64,000 nt of DNA from Paenibacillus sp. NFR01 (GTDB lineage: Bacteria; Bacillota; Bacilli; Paenibacillales; Paenibacillaceae). Below the pieces are notes generated by a model. The model worked only from the letters and a program-made list of their open reading frames with translations. It had not been told where the DNA came from and ran no database searches. The stretch covers positions 1,767,309-1,831,308 of the forward strand of contig NZ_FOIK01000001.1 of assembly GCF_900111565.1 (NCBI RefSeq). The letters run 5' to 3'. The position numbers and the translations under genes are program-made. Below, in pieces: positions 18,299 to 27,103 of the stretch (positions are counted from its first letter, which is position 1; every line of letters starts with the position of its first letter).

Positions 18299-19297
18299 CT
18301 AATTCAAAATATCCCTTCTCGTAAAGACGGCGAATGAAATGATTATCGCAAGCACGCCCCAGATGCCCAGAACGGACAGGGAAAAAGGCAGCGACATGCC
18401 CTGGATAGGGGCCGGAGTACCCGCCAGATAATCGGTCAATTCCAAATTGACCATGAAGAGGTATTTGGCCGTGGTCCACGCCGATGCCATGTTGCTCAGG
18501 ATGGAGCCGGCGATCAGCGCGGCCATCATGACGACGATGCTGGCCGCGGTGCTGCGCACCAGCACGGAGACCATAAAGGCCAACACGGCGACAATGACGC
18601 TGACGAACCAGACAAGGCCGCCCTGCATCAGCAGATACTTCCACTGCGGCACGGAATGGACGGCGGACATGTCCACATTTTCCCCGTTGATCTGGAAGCC
18701 GGTAAAAACCGGTATATTAAAGCCTTTATAGCCGAAGGCAAGTCCGGATATCAGGTAGCACATCACGAATACGGCCAGCACGATCAGCGATACGAACATC
18801 AGCAGCGCCGCCAGCTTGCTGAGCAGCACTTTCCAGCGTTTGACCGGCCGGGTCAGCAGCATTTTGATCGTTCCGCTCGTCCTTTCTCCCGATACCAGGT
18901 CGGAAGCAACCGCCATGATCAACAGCGGAATAAAGAGGTTCACCGAATTGTCGAGAAATTCGCGGGTGAACGTCACGCCGCTCGGTTCGTTCGGGTTGAC
19001 GTTATGCTTCAAATAATATTGCAGCTGCTGGACGAAAATTTTCCGGTACGTCTTCCATTCCTCGGGAATCCGGTCGCTGCTCAGGGAATTTTGATTATCA
19101 CTGATCTGCTGCTGGATTTCAAGCCGCCAATCGGAATGGAACTTCTCCCGGCTGCGTTCGGAGATACGCATCTGTGCATACGTGAACATCGGCACCAGAA
19201 CGGCCAGAATGAGCAGGATGACGTAAAAACGCTTTTTCTTAATGATCTTTAGGCACTCGTTGCGGACAAGCGGCAGGATGTTAATCAATGGTTTCAC
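18299..19297 (-). CDS. ABC-2 type transporter permease
   Basis: A 332-residue membrane protein with an N-terminal helix (about 20-40), an extracytoplasmic loop of about 90 residues, and a block of five helices from about 100 onward. SGERTSGTIKMLLTRPVKRWKVLLSKL is the cytoplasmic coupling segment typical of NatB/BcrB-like permeases. Its GTG start overlaps the preceding ATPase gene by 17 nt. Together they form an exporter of unknown substrate; bacitracin-type resistance or sodium export are possibilities. Confidence 0.85.
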   Translation of the reverse strand: MKPLINILPLVRNECLKIIKKKRFYVILLILAVLVPMFTYAQMRISERSREKFHSDWRLEIQQQISDNQNSLSSDRIPEEWKTYRKIFVQQLQYYLKHNVNPNEPSGVTFTREFLDNSVNLFIPLLIMAVASDLVSGERTSGTIKMLLTRPVKRWKVLLSKLAALLMFVSLIVLAVFVMCYLISGLAFGYKGFNIPVFTGFQINGENVDMSAVHSVPQWKYLLMQGGLVWFVSVIVAVLAFMVSVLVRSTAASIVVMMAALIAGSILSNMASAWTTAKYLFMVNLELTDYLAGTPAPIQGMSLPFSLSVLGIWGVLAIIISFAVFTRRDILN

Positions 19298-20258
19298 CTT
19301 CCGTGAGCTTCAAGAATAGCTGTTCCAGTGTAGGATTGATTTTATGCACGGCCTGGACTTCCAGGCCGGCGGCGACCAGTTCCGAGACGATATCCGGTAT
19401 CCGCTCCAAGGCCATGGAAGTGATCAAAGCATGTTCGCCCATGCCCGCCGTAACCGTATCGTCCAGCGTGACCTGCTCCTCCTCAAGCACCTGGATGCCG
19501 GGAATTCCGCTCAGCCGCGACACCGCCTGCTCATAAGGTTCAAGCTCCCAAACGACATAGGGTGCGTTGCGCGAAACCAGTTCCTCCACGCCCCCGACCG
19601 CCAGAACGCGGCCTTTGCTGATGATGGCCACCCGGTCGCAGAGCAGCTGAATTTCGCTCAGCAGATGGCTGGAGACGAATACGGCCATGCCTTCCCCGGC
19701 GAGCCGGCGGATAAACTCGCGCAGCTCCTTGATGCCTTTCGGATCCAGCCCGTTCGTCGGCTCGTCGAGAATCAGCAGCTTTGGGCGCCCGAGCAGTGCT
19801 TGCGCGATGCCGAGCCGCTGGCGCATGCCCAGCGAATACGTGCTGACCTTATCGTGGATGCGCTGATCCAGCCGCACAATTTCCGCCACCTCGGCGATAC
19901 GGTCCGGGCCGACGCCGGGTTGCATGTTCGCGAAATGCTGCAAATTCTCCCAGCCGGTCAAATACGAATACACTTCGGGATTTTCCACGATGGAGCCCAC
20001 ATAACGCAGCGCATGCTCCGGATCGCGGTTGACGTTATAGCCGCAGACCTTGATGATGCCCGCACTGGGGCGGATCAGATCCACCAGCATGCGGATGGTC
20101 GTTGTTTTTCCAGCGCCGTTCGGCCCGAGGAAACCGAAGATTTCCCCCTCCTTGACGTCGAAGCTTACATTATCGATGATCCATTTGCGGCCGATTTTTT
20201 TGCGGACGCCCTCCACGGACAACACTACATTGCCCGCCTGATGATGTCTTATGTTCAT
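19281..20258 (-). CDS. ABC transporter ATP-binding protein (BcrA/NatA type)
   Basis: A 325-residue ATPase. Walker A GPNGAGKTTT lies at about 46-55, the Q-loop follows, the signature YSLGMRQRLGIAQAL is near 140, and Walker B LLILDEPTNGLDP is near 160, with the H-loop in VSSHLLSEI. A C-terminal extension of about 100 residues is typical of drug and antibiotic exporters (DUF4162-like). ATG 20258 follows GGGGAG. It energises the permease encoded immediately downstream. Confidence 0.93.
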   Translation of the reverse strand: MNIRHHQAGNVVLSVEGVRKKIGRKWIIDNVSFDVKEGEIFGFLGPNGAGKTTTIRMLVDLIRPSAGIIKVCGYNVNRDPEHALRYVGSIVENPEVYSYLTGWENLQHFANMQPGVGPDRIAEVAEIVRLDQRIHDKVSTYSLGMRQRLGIAQALLGRPKLLILDEPTNGLDPKGIKELREFIRRLAGEGMAVFVSSHLLSEIQLLCDRVAIISKGRVLAVGGVEELVSRNAPYVVWELEPYEQAVSRLSGIPGIQVLEEEQVTLDDTVTAGMGEHALITSMALERIPDIVSELVAAGLEVQAVHKINPTLEQLFLKLTEGETID

Positions 20259-20288
20259 AGTCCAGCTCCCCGCTTTCTCACCAAAAAA

Positions 20289-21143
20289 TTACCGGATGGC
20301 CTGCACGATCCGCTCGCTGATCCGTTCATAACCGTCGCCGTTCGGATGAAAGTGATCGGTATACAAATAACTGTCCAAATGCCCGCTGAACAAATCGAAG
20401 GTCGGAACGAGCGTCATATTCGGATGTTTGTTGATCAGGTCCATCGCCGCGTTGTTCCATGCCGTTACCGCCTGATTGCCCGGGGTCAGCAGTTTCTCCA
20501 AGTCGCCAAACGGATTATACAATCCGACATAATATATTTTCGCCTTTGGATTTAGACCGGCGATACGCTCCAGAATGCCGTCCAGCCGTTTCGGCGCCTC
20601 CGGCAGGGCCGCCAGAAGCGACTCGGGCGTGATCTCCTCCATTCCTTCCTCCGGAGCGGCATTGGCACCGTTCAGCAGCTCTGAGCCCCGGAACAGATCA
20701 TTCCCGCCGATCGAGACAAGCACGACGTTCGCCTGCTTCACCGCATACTCAATGCCCTCTTCCTTCAGCTTCGTTTGCAGCCCGGCCGTCGTTAGGCCGT
20801 TGATGCCCATATTGCCGATCAGCTCCGCTTTGGCGCCGCCCGACGTCAGCCGGTCGACCGTGCGTTTGGCAAATCCCTTGCCGGAATTGTCGCCGGTTCC
20901 CTTGGCCAGCGAATCGCCCAACGCTACGATGCGGAGGGTGCCGTCTTCCGGCGCCGGAGCTTCGGTCGCTTGGGGCAAAACACCCGCCAGCGCCTCCCCT
21001 TTCGGGTACAGTACATCGTTTACCGCATACACAAAACCGGTTATCAAAACAAGCGTCGCCGCAATGGAGACGATCCATACGCTGCGCCATATCCATTTGG
21101 CATTGTTCAAGGCTATCCCTCCGTCTGCCGTTCTACCCATCAT
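20289..21143 (-). CDS. Membrane-anchored SGNH/GDSL-type esterase
   Basis: About 284 residues: a short cytoplasmic segment, one membrane helix (about 18-40) and an extracytoplasmic SGNH hydrolase. Block I is IVALGDSLAKGTGD (catalytic Ser), block III is VSIGGNDLF, and block V is DHFHPNGDGYERIS (Asp and His). It probably deacylates cell-wall or membrane glycans or lipids. ATG 21143 or 21140 is chosen because the membrane segment starts soon after; the RBS is weak. The CAP-domain gene lies upstream, separated by a terminator. Confidence 0.85.
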   Translation of the reverse strand: MMGRTADGGIALNNAKWIWRSVWIVSIAATLVLITGFVYAVNDVLYPKGEALAGVLPQATEAPAPEDGTLRIVALGDSLAKGTGDNSGKGFAKRTVDRLTSGGAKAELIGNMGINGLTTAGLQTKLKEEGIEYAVKQANVVLVSIGGNDLFRGSELLNGANAAPEEGMEEITPESLLAALPEAPKRLDGILERIAGLNPKAKIYYVGLYNPFGDLEKLLTPGNQAVTAWNNAAMDLINKHPNMTLVPTFDLFSGHLDSYLYTDHFHPNGDGYERISERIVQAIR

Positions 21144-21233
21144 TGTTCCACTTTTTACAAACTTCTTAACTATGTAGATAAACATAAATGTTCCCTTTAC
21201 AATTTGCAAATGTGCGCCAAGCGTCGGTCCCAA

Positions 21234-21275
21234 ATAAAAAACCGTCCCCCGGCAGCGCCGGAGAACGGTCGATCT
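21234..21275 (-). terminator. Terminator of the CAP-domain gene
   Basis: On the minus strand, ACCGTTCTCCGGCG pairs with the GCCGGGGGACGGT side and is followed by TTTTTT, about 20 nt after the stop. Confidence 0.8.
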
Positions 21276-21292
21276 TATCATGCTGCAATCCA

Positions 21293-22033
21293 TTATTTAC
21301 CGATGAATTCCTGTACCCAGTAGTTGTTGTCAAAGCCGACGCCGATGTAATTGAAGTTCGGGCTCAGGATGTTCGCGCGGTGTCCGGCGCTGTTCATCCA
21401 GGCGGTCATCACTTCCTGAGGCGTCTTCTGGCCCATGGCGATGTTCTCGCCGGCCGCGCGGTACGTAATGCCGAACGAAGCCATCATGTCAAACGGCGAT
21501 CCGTAAGTCGGAGACGTATGCGAAAAATAGTTGTTGGCCCGCATATCGGTCGCTTTCGCTTCGGCCACTTTGTTGAGGCTGTCCAATCCGGCGACAGGCT
21601 TGAGGCCTGCGGCGGCACGTTCCTTGTTGACCAGCGAAACGATCTGCTGCTCGAAGGTTGCGGTGGAGCTTCCTGCAGCCGGTGCAGCGGTCGCTGCCGG
21701 CGTTGCAGCAGTTTTGGCCGTTGCAGCAGGCGCAGGTGTAGCTGTTGGTTTAACCGTAACGACCGGTTTCGCAGTGGCAACCGGTTTGGCGGTTACTGCC
21801 GGCGCCGGCGTTGCAGCCGGTTTGGTCGTTGTCGGGGCGGCACCTGTATAGGTAAACGTGAGACCGTTGAAGTTATATTGCTGAAGGGCTTGAAGGAACT
21901 GCGCAAGATTGACGCTCGTCACGGTTGTCTCCGTAGCCGATGCGGCTTGGGTATGCGATGGAAGAGAAATGCCCAGCGCCATAACGGCGGCGATGCTTCC
22001 ACCCAAAAGTTTGTTCATCATCGTATTTTTCAT
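21293..22033 (-). CDS. Secreted CAP/SCP-domain protein (YkwD type)
   Basis: A 246-residue exported protein. A signal peptide (residues 1-30, ending SHTQAASA) is followed by a linker of about 75 residues rich in Ala, Pro, Thr, Lys and Val, then a CAP domain (about 125-246). The domain carries LVNKERAAAGLKP, SHTSPTYGSPFDMM, AGENIAMG and AWMNSAGHRANILSPNFNYIGVG, the family signatures including the conserved His residues. Bacillus relatives are associated with the spore or cell wall; no enzymatic activity is established. ATG 22033 follows AAGGAGATGG. The linker may span the wall. Confidence 0.9.
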   Translation of the reverse strand: MKNTMMNKLLGGSIAAVMALGISLPSHTQAASATETTVTSVNLAQFLQALQQYNFNGLTFTYTGAAPTTTKPAATPAPAVTAKPVATAKPVVTVKPTATPAPAATAKTAATPAATAAPAAGSSTATFEQQIVSLVNKERAAAGLKPVAGLDSLNKVAEAKATDMRANNYFSHTSPTYGSPFDMMASFGITYRAAGENIAMGQKTPQEVMTAWMNSAGHRANILSPNFNYIGVGFDNNYWVQEFIGK

Positions 22034-22292
22034 TCTGCCATCTCCTTAGTCATGATGTATGTTCTGGCTGCCGGGTACGGCTAGCGGCGTAGTAGTTACA
22101 AAGTTGTAATCTGTTCCTACGTCATTGTAACACAATTCGGTTCCTGTGGTACTGCCAATTCCTTGAAGCCACAAAGATGCCACAAATTTTAACCATCTCT
22201 GAGGATTCATGCCAAAAGAAAGACCGCCGGTCCAGAGGCCGGCAGCCTTAATCGGCTCTATAGAGATGATCGGCAGGCCACAACTGCCGGGA

Positions 22293-24254
22293 TCAGTGGA
22301 ACGATTGCCAGAACTCGCCTTCCGTCGAAATCAGGCCCATAATCTCGGCGTAAGGAATGCGGAATGTCGGGAAGCCTGCCGCATACGGCGCGATTTCATA
22401 AGGTTCGAAATAAAGGTACAGCGCTTCCCCATCCACATAAAACGGCTGATCCGCTCTAATTCCTTTATAAGTATCCGGGAAAACGTAACTGTACTGCGGG
22501 TCATTTGCGATCTGCTTGCCGACGATGTCGCTGAGTTTCTCCACATATTTGCTGCCGGGCTTAAACAGGTCGGACAGCGTATAAAACCTGCCGTTCTTCA
22601 GGTTGATATGCGGATATACCTTCGTTGGCATGCCATGCGCCGCACCAAAAGGATAATTATAGCCTACCAGTTCCAGCACAAGCAGATTTTTGCGGAAAAA
22701 TTCGATAGAAAAATCTCCGGTGTAGCTGGCATCCGGCGACGCCAGGCTGCTCTCCGCATCGGCATGCGACAGCTTGCGCAGCTTGTTGTTGACTTCCCCG
22801 GCCACAGCCGGAAGCGAAATGCCCTCGATTACGGGATAATACACCAAGTAATCCTTGTTCGGCTTGTATTTCTTCTCTAGCACGGAGTAAGGCGGACGGA
22901 GCGGGATGACCGTGTTCTCGCTCCATACCTGCTTGCCTCTGCGGTCATAGTACGCCGTGCGCTGGTCAATGTCCGCACGGATCAGGCTGCCGCTGAAGGA
23001 AAGCGTTCCCGCTCCGGGCAGCGTAAGGGGCAGCGCCGCCGCTTTTTTGCCGGATTTATCGATGAAGTACGTATCTTTGGCATCCGACACGGAAGCGAAT
23101 CCCTGGTCATAGTGGTTGACAGCCAAAAGCGGATGATCGTTCAGAATTCGGCCCGTATCCCCGTCGGCAACGACATATCTTGAACCGCGGTAAGGCGCCG
23201 AGGCATCCAGCGGCGTTCCCAGCGCGACGCGGTGCTCGCCGAGCTGCGACACTTCGTAATAATTCGGCGGAATCACCCATTTGCCTTGTTCGTTGATCAA
23301 TCCGAACGCATTGCCGTAATCCGCAGCCGTGTTCACAACCGCCCGGCCTTCGGAAAAGGGCAACGCCATCGTAAACTGCGGCTCGATGGCCACGCTGCCG
23401 TCGATGCGCAAGTAACCGTATTTGCCGTTGTCCGTCTCCTGATAAGCGAGCAAGCCGTCGCCGGGCGAACCGACGAACGCGTGATTGTACGTATGTTTCA
23501 CCTTGCCGCCCGTGTCGATCAGCGCGTATTCGCCTTCCTTGATTTTGACCAATGCTTCCCCGTTCTTGAAGTCGCCGGCGTCCAAATAGACGGCTGGAAT
23601 TACTTCTTTGCCTTGCGCGTTGACGTAACCGTATAGCTGGGGACCGCTGCTTCCCGGCTTCGTAAATGCGGCTCGGCCTTCATGCAGCGAGTTCAAATAC
23701 TCGTAACGCGCCGAGGTGACGGGTTTTCCTTTTTCATCGATCAAGGTGTAGCCTTTGGCATCGGAAGCGACCGCTCGGCCCTCCGAAAACGGCATAATCG
23801 CGCTGTATACCGGCTTGACGACTTCCTTGCCCCTGTTGTCGATCAGGCCGCTGCCGTTGCCGCGGTTGACGATGGCCAGGCCGTTCTTCTGGAACTCTTC
23901 GGCATAATCATACCGCGGTTCGATGGCCGTACGTCCTTCGTTGTCGATGTAGCCCCAAAAGGTGCCATCCTTCGTCCGGAACGGTGCGGGATGCAGCACC
24001 TCCGCCCGCAGGCCGGTTTCTTCGCTCTCATGCAGCAGATACAGGGTCTCCAGCGGCCGTTTGCAAATGTCGACGCGGTACAGTCCGGCTTCCGCGGGCA
24101 GCGTGACAAAAGGTTCTTCGTCCGCACGAAGAAACTCCTGCTCCTGCTGGGCGATTTGCTCGTTCCATCCGATGCCGTCCCATTTCCACACTTCCGTCTG
24201 CACGAGGCCGTTGTCGTTGTCCTGCGCCAGTTCATTCAGCCTAATCCTCAGCAA
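22293..24254 (-). CDS. WG-repeat protein with C-terminal DUF3298-like domain
   Basis: A 653-residue protein starting at TTG 24254 after GGGGAG. Residues 1-95 have no recognisable family. From about 96 to 420 there are six or more WG beta-repeats (WGYIDNEGRTAIEPRYDYAE, YGYVNAQGKEVIPAVY, FGLINEQGKWVIPPNYYE). The C-terminal 200 residues fit DUF4163/DUF3298 (YYPVIEGI, FPDTYKGIRADQPFYV, YEIAPYAAGFPTFRIPY), also found in RsiV-type proteins. There is no signal peptide or membrane helix, which is odd because DUF3298 domains are usually extracytoplasmic. Role unknown. Confidence 0.8.
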   Translation of the reverse strand: MLRIRLNELAQDNDNGLVQTEVWKWDGIGWNEQIAQQEQEFLRADEEPFVTLPAEAGLYRVDICKRPLETLYLLHESEETGLRAEVLHPAPFRTKDGTFWGYIDNEGRTAIEPRYDYAEEFQKNGLAIVNRGNGSGLIDNRGKEVVKPVYSAIMPFSEGRAVASDAKGYTLIDEKGKPVTSARYEYLNSLHEGRAAFTKPGSSGPQLYGYVNAQGKEVIPAVYLDAGDFKNGEALVKIKEGEYALIDTGGKVKHTYNHAFVGSPGDGLLAYQETDNGKYGYLRIDGSVAIEPQFTMALPFSEGRAVVNTAADYGNAFGLINEQGKWVIPPNYYEVSQLGEHRVALGTPLDASAPYRGSRYVVADGDTGRILNDHPLLAVNHYDQGFASVSDAKDTYFIDKSGKKAAALPLTLPGAGTLSFSGSLIRADIDQRTAYYDRRGKQVWSENTVIPLRPPYSVLEKKYKPNKDYLVYYPVIEGISLPAVAGEVNNKLRKLSHADAESSLASPDASYTGDFSIEFFRKNLLVLELVGYNYPFGAAHGMPTKVYPHINLKNGRFYTLSDLFKPGSKYVEKLSDIVGKQIANDPQYSYVFPDTYKGIRADQPFYVDGEALYLYFEPYEIAPYAAGFPTFRIPYAEIMGLISTEGEFWQSFH

Positions 24255-24410
24255 CTTACTCTCCCCTTTTATCCAGGCATTTGCCTACAGGATATGTGAT
24301 TCTGGGCAAAAGGGTGTAGCCCGGCAGCGGGAAATTTGGATATCCCCCACAGGCCGCTGCAAAAAAAGCCACCATTGGAGGTTTTAATCCTGGCGCCGAG
24401 CAAAAAGAGA

Positions 24411-24456
24411 TTGCACGTTTATATGTTTACGTTATATACTGTTTCCATAATAAACT
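24411..24456 (+). promoter_or_regulatory. Promoter and TetR-type operator of the ABC exporter
   Basis: TTGCAC (24411-24416), an 18-nt spacer and TATACT (24435-24440) precede an imperfect inverted repeat TGTTTCCATAATAAACT (24440-24456). The same repeat, in perfect form, sits at the same place relative to TATACT in the tetR promoter at 27042-27058. A second TTTAT-rich palindrome overlaps it at 24450-24462. Confidence 0.65.
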
Positions 24457-24496
24457 GTTTATATAATATACCATTTATTAAAAGGATGTGTTTGCC

Positions 24497-25384
24497 ATGA
24501 ACCATTATGCGGTAGAAGTGGAGGGGCTGCATAAAAGCTTCGGCGCCCAGAAGGTGCTGGAAGGCGTCAGCTTCAAGGTGCCTGCCGGCAGTATTTTTGC
24601 CTTGCTTGGTCCAAACGGTGCAGGAAAAACGACGCTGATCCATATTCTTTCGACGCTGATCTCCCCGGACTGCGGATCGATCTGCATTGCAGGTTACGAT
24701 CTTTCCTCCGAAAAGGAAAAGGTGAAATACAACATCAGCCTTACCGGCCAATTCGCAGCCGTGGATGAGGTATTGACCGCCGAGGAGAATCTGCGGATGA
24801 TCTGCCGGTTAAACGGGCTTACCGCGTCGGAATCCCGCGTTCGCACCGCGGAGCTGCTGCGGCTGTTCGGTCTCGAGGAACATGCCGGCAAACGCGTCAA
24901 GACTTATTCCGGAGGCATGCGCCGCCGTCTGGACTTGGCCATTAGCTTATCGGTGAACCGGAAAGTACTGTTTCTGGATGAGCCGACTACGGGCCTTGAT
25001 ACCCACAGCCGCCGGGAGCTTTGGAATATGGTGCTCGGACTGAAGCGGGAAGGCATTACCGTGTTTCTCACGACACAGTATCTGGAAGAGGCGGATGAAC
25101 TGGCCGACCGCATCGCGGTGATCGCGAACGGGACGATTGTAGCCGAAGGCACGGCCGAAGAGCTTAAGTCCCGCGTAGGCATCGAGACCATTGAGCTGCG
25201 GGATGAAGACGACGAGGTGTTCCTGCGGATTCCCACCACCGGCGATATTGCGGACGTGCACCGGACGCTGGCCTCTTTGCTGCCCACTGTTCCCGCCGGA
25301 ACGCGGATCGGACTCCGCCGTCCGAACCTGGATGACGTATTTATGGCATTGACTACCCGAACGAAAGAAGGCGTATCCGTATGA
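24497..25384 (+). CDS. Drug-type ABC transporter ATP-binding protein (DrrA-like)
   Basis: A 295-residue ATPase with Walker A GPNGAGKTTL (about 39-48), the signature TYSGGMRRRLDLAISL (about 136-151), Walker B VLFLDEPTTGLD, the H-loop region FLTTQYLEEADEL, and a C-terminal DrrA-type extension ending RRPNLDDVFMALT. These exporters confer resistance to anthracyclines or similar hydrophobic drugs. ATG 24497 is chosen because AAAGGA lies 10 nt upstream. It overlaps the permease start by 4 nt (ATGA). The operator in its promoter points to control by the convergent TetR gene. Confidence 0.92.
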   Translation: MNHYAVEVEGLHKSFGAQKVLEGVSFKVPAGSIFALLGPNGAGKTTLIHILSTLISPDCGSICIAGYDLSSEKEKVKYNISLTGQFAAVDEVLTAEENLRMICRLNGLTASESRVRTAELLRLFGLEEHAGKRVKTYSGGMRRRLDLAISLSVNRKVLFLDEPTTGLDTHSRRELWNMVLGLKREGITVFLTTQYLEEADELADRIAVIANGTIVAEGTAEELKSRVGIETIELRDEDDEVFLRIPTTGDIADVHRTLASLLPTVPAGTRIGLRRPNLDDVFMALTTRTKEGVSV

Positions 25385-26166
25385 TTTCTTCCGCCAGCCC
25401 CAAAGCGGCTTCCCTGGCCGTGACCCAGTTCACCTTTATCGTCCGTAGCCTGCGGCACAGCATCCGCAATACCGAAGCCATGATAATGGCCGTTATGCTG
25501 CCTGTAATGCTGATGCTCCTCTTCACGTATGTTTTTGGCGGTGCGCTGTCGCCGGACGGACACTACGTCAATTATGTAGTGCCGGGAATCATCCTGCTCT
25601 GCGCAGGCTTCGGGTCGACGAGCACCGGCGTCGATGTCGCGACCGACATGACCAACGGGATCATCGACCGTTTCCGGACGATGCCGATCTCCAGTCTGAG
25701 CGTCATTACAGGACATATCGTTGCCGGCGTTGTCCGCAACCTGTTCGCGACCGGCATCGTCATCGGAGTGGCTTTTACGGTCGGCTTCAGGCCGTCCGCC
25801 GGTTTCCAGGAATGGGCCGAAGCGCTGGGCATCATCGCCCTGTTCATTCTTGCCTTTACCTGCCTGTTTGCCGCCATCGGCCTTGCGGCTGCCAATCCTG
25901 CTGCGGCCAGCAGCTACGGATTCGTCCTGCTGTTTCTTCCGTACCTGTCCAGCGCTTTCGTCAAGATTGATTCGATGCCTACATGGCTGCAAGGCATTGC
26001 CAGACATCAGCCGGTCACCCCTGTGATCGAGTCCGTCCGCGGCTTGCTGACCGGGGGCGACCTGCATCATCAAGTATGGCCGGCTGCCGGCTGGTGCCTG
26101 CTGATTGTTTTTGTCTCCGCGCTTTGGAGCCTGAGGACCTTCCGGCGAAAAGCGGGCCGGCGGTAA
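25381..26166 (+). CDS. ABC-2 type drug exporter permease (DrrB-like)
   Basis: A 261-residue membrane protein with six predicted helices. It has the DrrB/ABC-2 pattern: an amphipathic N-terminus (RSLRHSIRNTEAMIM), helices at about 35-55 and 60-85, FRTMPISSLSVITGHIV as coupling helix, and a C-terminal RHQPVTPVIESVRGLL segment. Its ATG overlaps the stop of the ATPase gene. A strong terminator follows. The substrate is unknown. Confidence 0.9.
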   Translation: MISSASPKAASLAVTQFTFIVRSLRHSIRNTEAMIMAVMLPVMLMLLFTYVFGGALSPDGHYVNYVVPGIILLCAGFGSTSTGVDVATDMTNGIIDRFRTMPISSLSVITGHIVAGVVRNLFATGIVIGVAFTVGFRPSAGFQEWAEALGIIALFILAFTCLFAAIGLAAANPAAASSYGFVLLFLPYLSSAFVKIDSMPTWLQGIARHQPVTPVIESVRGLLTGGDLHHQVWPAAGWCLLIVFVSALWSLRTFRRKAGRR

Positions 26167-26181
26167 ATCGCCGCATAAAAT

Positions 26182-26222
26182 AACAGGACCCGGCAGTCAT
26201 TTTTGACCTGCCGGGTCCTGTT
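26182..26222. terminator. Bidirectional terminator, exporter/tetR
   Basis: The perfect 15-bp stem AACAGGACCCGGCAG/CTGCCGGGTCCTGTT has a T-rich loop and lies between convergent genes. Confidence 0.85.
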
Positions 26223-26225
26223 TGC

Positions 26226-27014
26226 TTATGGCCGGCCTTGTCTGGCCGCCAAATAAGCCTCAATCCCATCAAGAATGCGCTCCAGCCCAAAATCAAAGTC
26301 GTCCGGGACCGGATTGTCCATTTCCATCTCGCCGGTGTAAATTCCCGACATGATCATCGGGTACAGATTCGGATACCGGTCGGGCTTAACGAGCTGCTTC
26401 AAGGCTTCGCCGTAATCCGCGCCCATAAATTCCTCGGAGCTTGTCCCCGCTGCCAGCGCGCGGCGCATATCCCGCTGAATGATGCCGACCGCCCGCGCGT
26501 AGCTGCTCAGCAGCAGCAGAATGGACATCTTCTCAAAGTCGTTTAGCGGAAAATCGCGCAGCGTCCGCATCACCCAATCCACGTAATCCAGATTATTGGG
26601 TGTGATGGGGATGCTGCTAATCGGGACATCCCCAAACCAAGGATGGCTCACGAATGTATCTACCACGAACGCAACATAATCCCGCAGATCCTGGCGCCAG
26701 TCCGGCTGCTCCCGTTCTGCCGGAACCTCAAAGGTGCACACCGCTTCCTGCATAAGTAAAAGGAGATCGTTTTTGCTCGGAATGTACCGGTACAGCGACA
26801 TCGCCGTATATCCCAGTTCGGCCGCTACACGGTTCATGGATACCGCGCCAAGCCCTTCCTTGTCGGCAAGGTCAACCGCAGCGGCGACAATCTGCTGGAT
26901 ACTCATTTCCCGTTTTGGCCCCCGCTTGGGAGGTTTGACCAGCCCCCAGCTGATTGCGGCCCCCGGCGGCAGCTTGCCAATCACTTCTCTATCCGCCGTT
27001 TCTTCCTTACCCAT
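26226..27014 (-). CDS. TetR-family regulator (TetR_C_1 type)
   Basis: A 262-residue repressor. The TetR HTH is at about 38-85 (IQQIVAAAVDLADKEGLGAVSMNRVAAELGYTAMSLYRYIPSKND region), followed by a long ligand-binding domain with the hallmarks of the TetR_C_1 class, in which relatives bind drugs. An N-terminal extension of about 35 residues precedes the HTH. Because the palindrome in its own promoter is repeated in the exporter promoter, it most likely represses both itself and the DrrAB-like exporter and is released by a drug. Confidence 0.9.
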   Translation of the reverse strand: MGKEETADREVIGKLPPGAAISWGLVKPPKRGPKREMSIQQIVAAAVDLADKEGLGAVSMNRVAAELGYTAMSLYRYIPSKNDLLLLMQEAVCTFEVPAEREQPDWRQDLRDYVAFVVDTFVSHPWFGDVPISSIPITPNNLDYVDWVMRTLRDFPLNDFEKMSILLLLSSYARAVGIIQRDMRRALAAGTSSEEFMGADYGEALKQLVKPDRYPNLYPMIMSGIYTGEMEMDNPVPDDFDFGLERILDGIEAYLAARQGRP

Positions 27015-27041
27015 CCGTCTGTTCCTCCTGGAGACAACAAT

Positions 27042-27086
27042 TGTTTATACAATAAACAGTATAACACAGCACGGCGAGGCGTCCAA
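27042..27086 (-). promoter_or_regulatory. tetR promoter with perfect 17-bp operator
   Basis: On the minus strand, TTGGAC (27086-27081), a 17-nt spacer and TATACT (27063-27058) are followed directly by the inverted repeat TGTTTATTGTATAAACA (27058-27042). Repressor bound here would cover the transcription start. Confidence 0.75.
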
Positions 27087-27103
27087 ACCCGGGGGGTAAG
27101 GCC

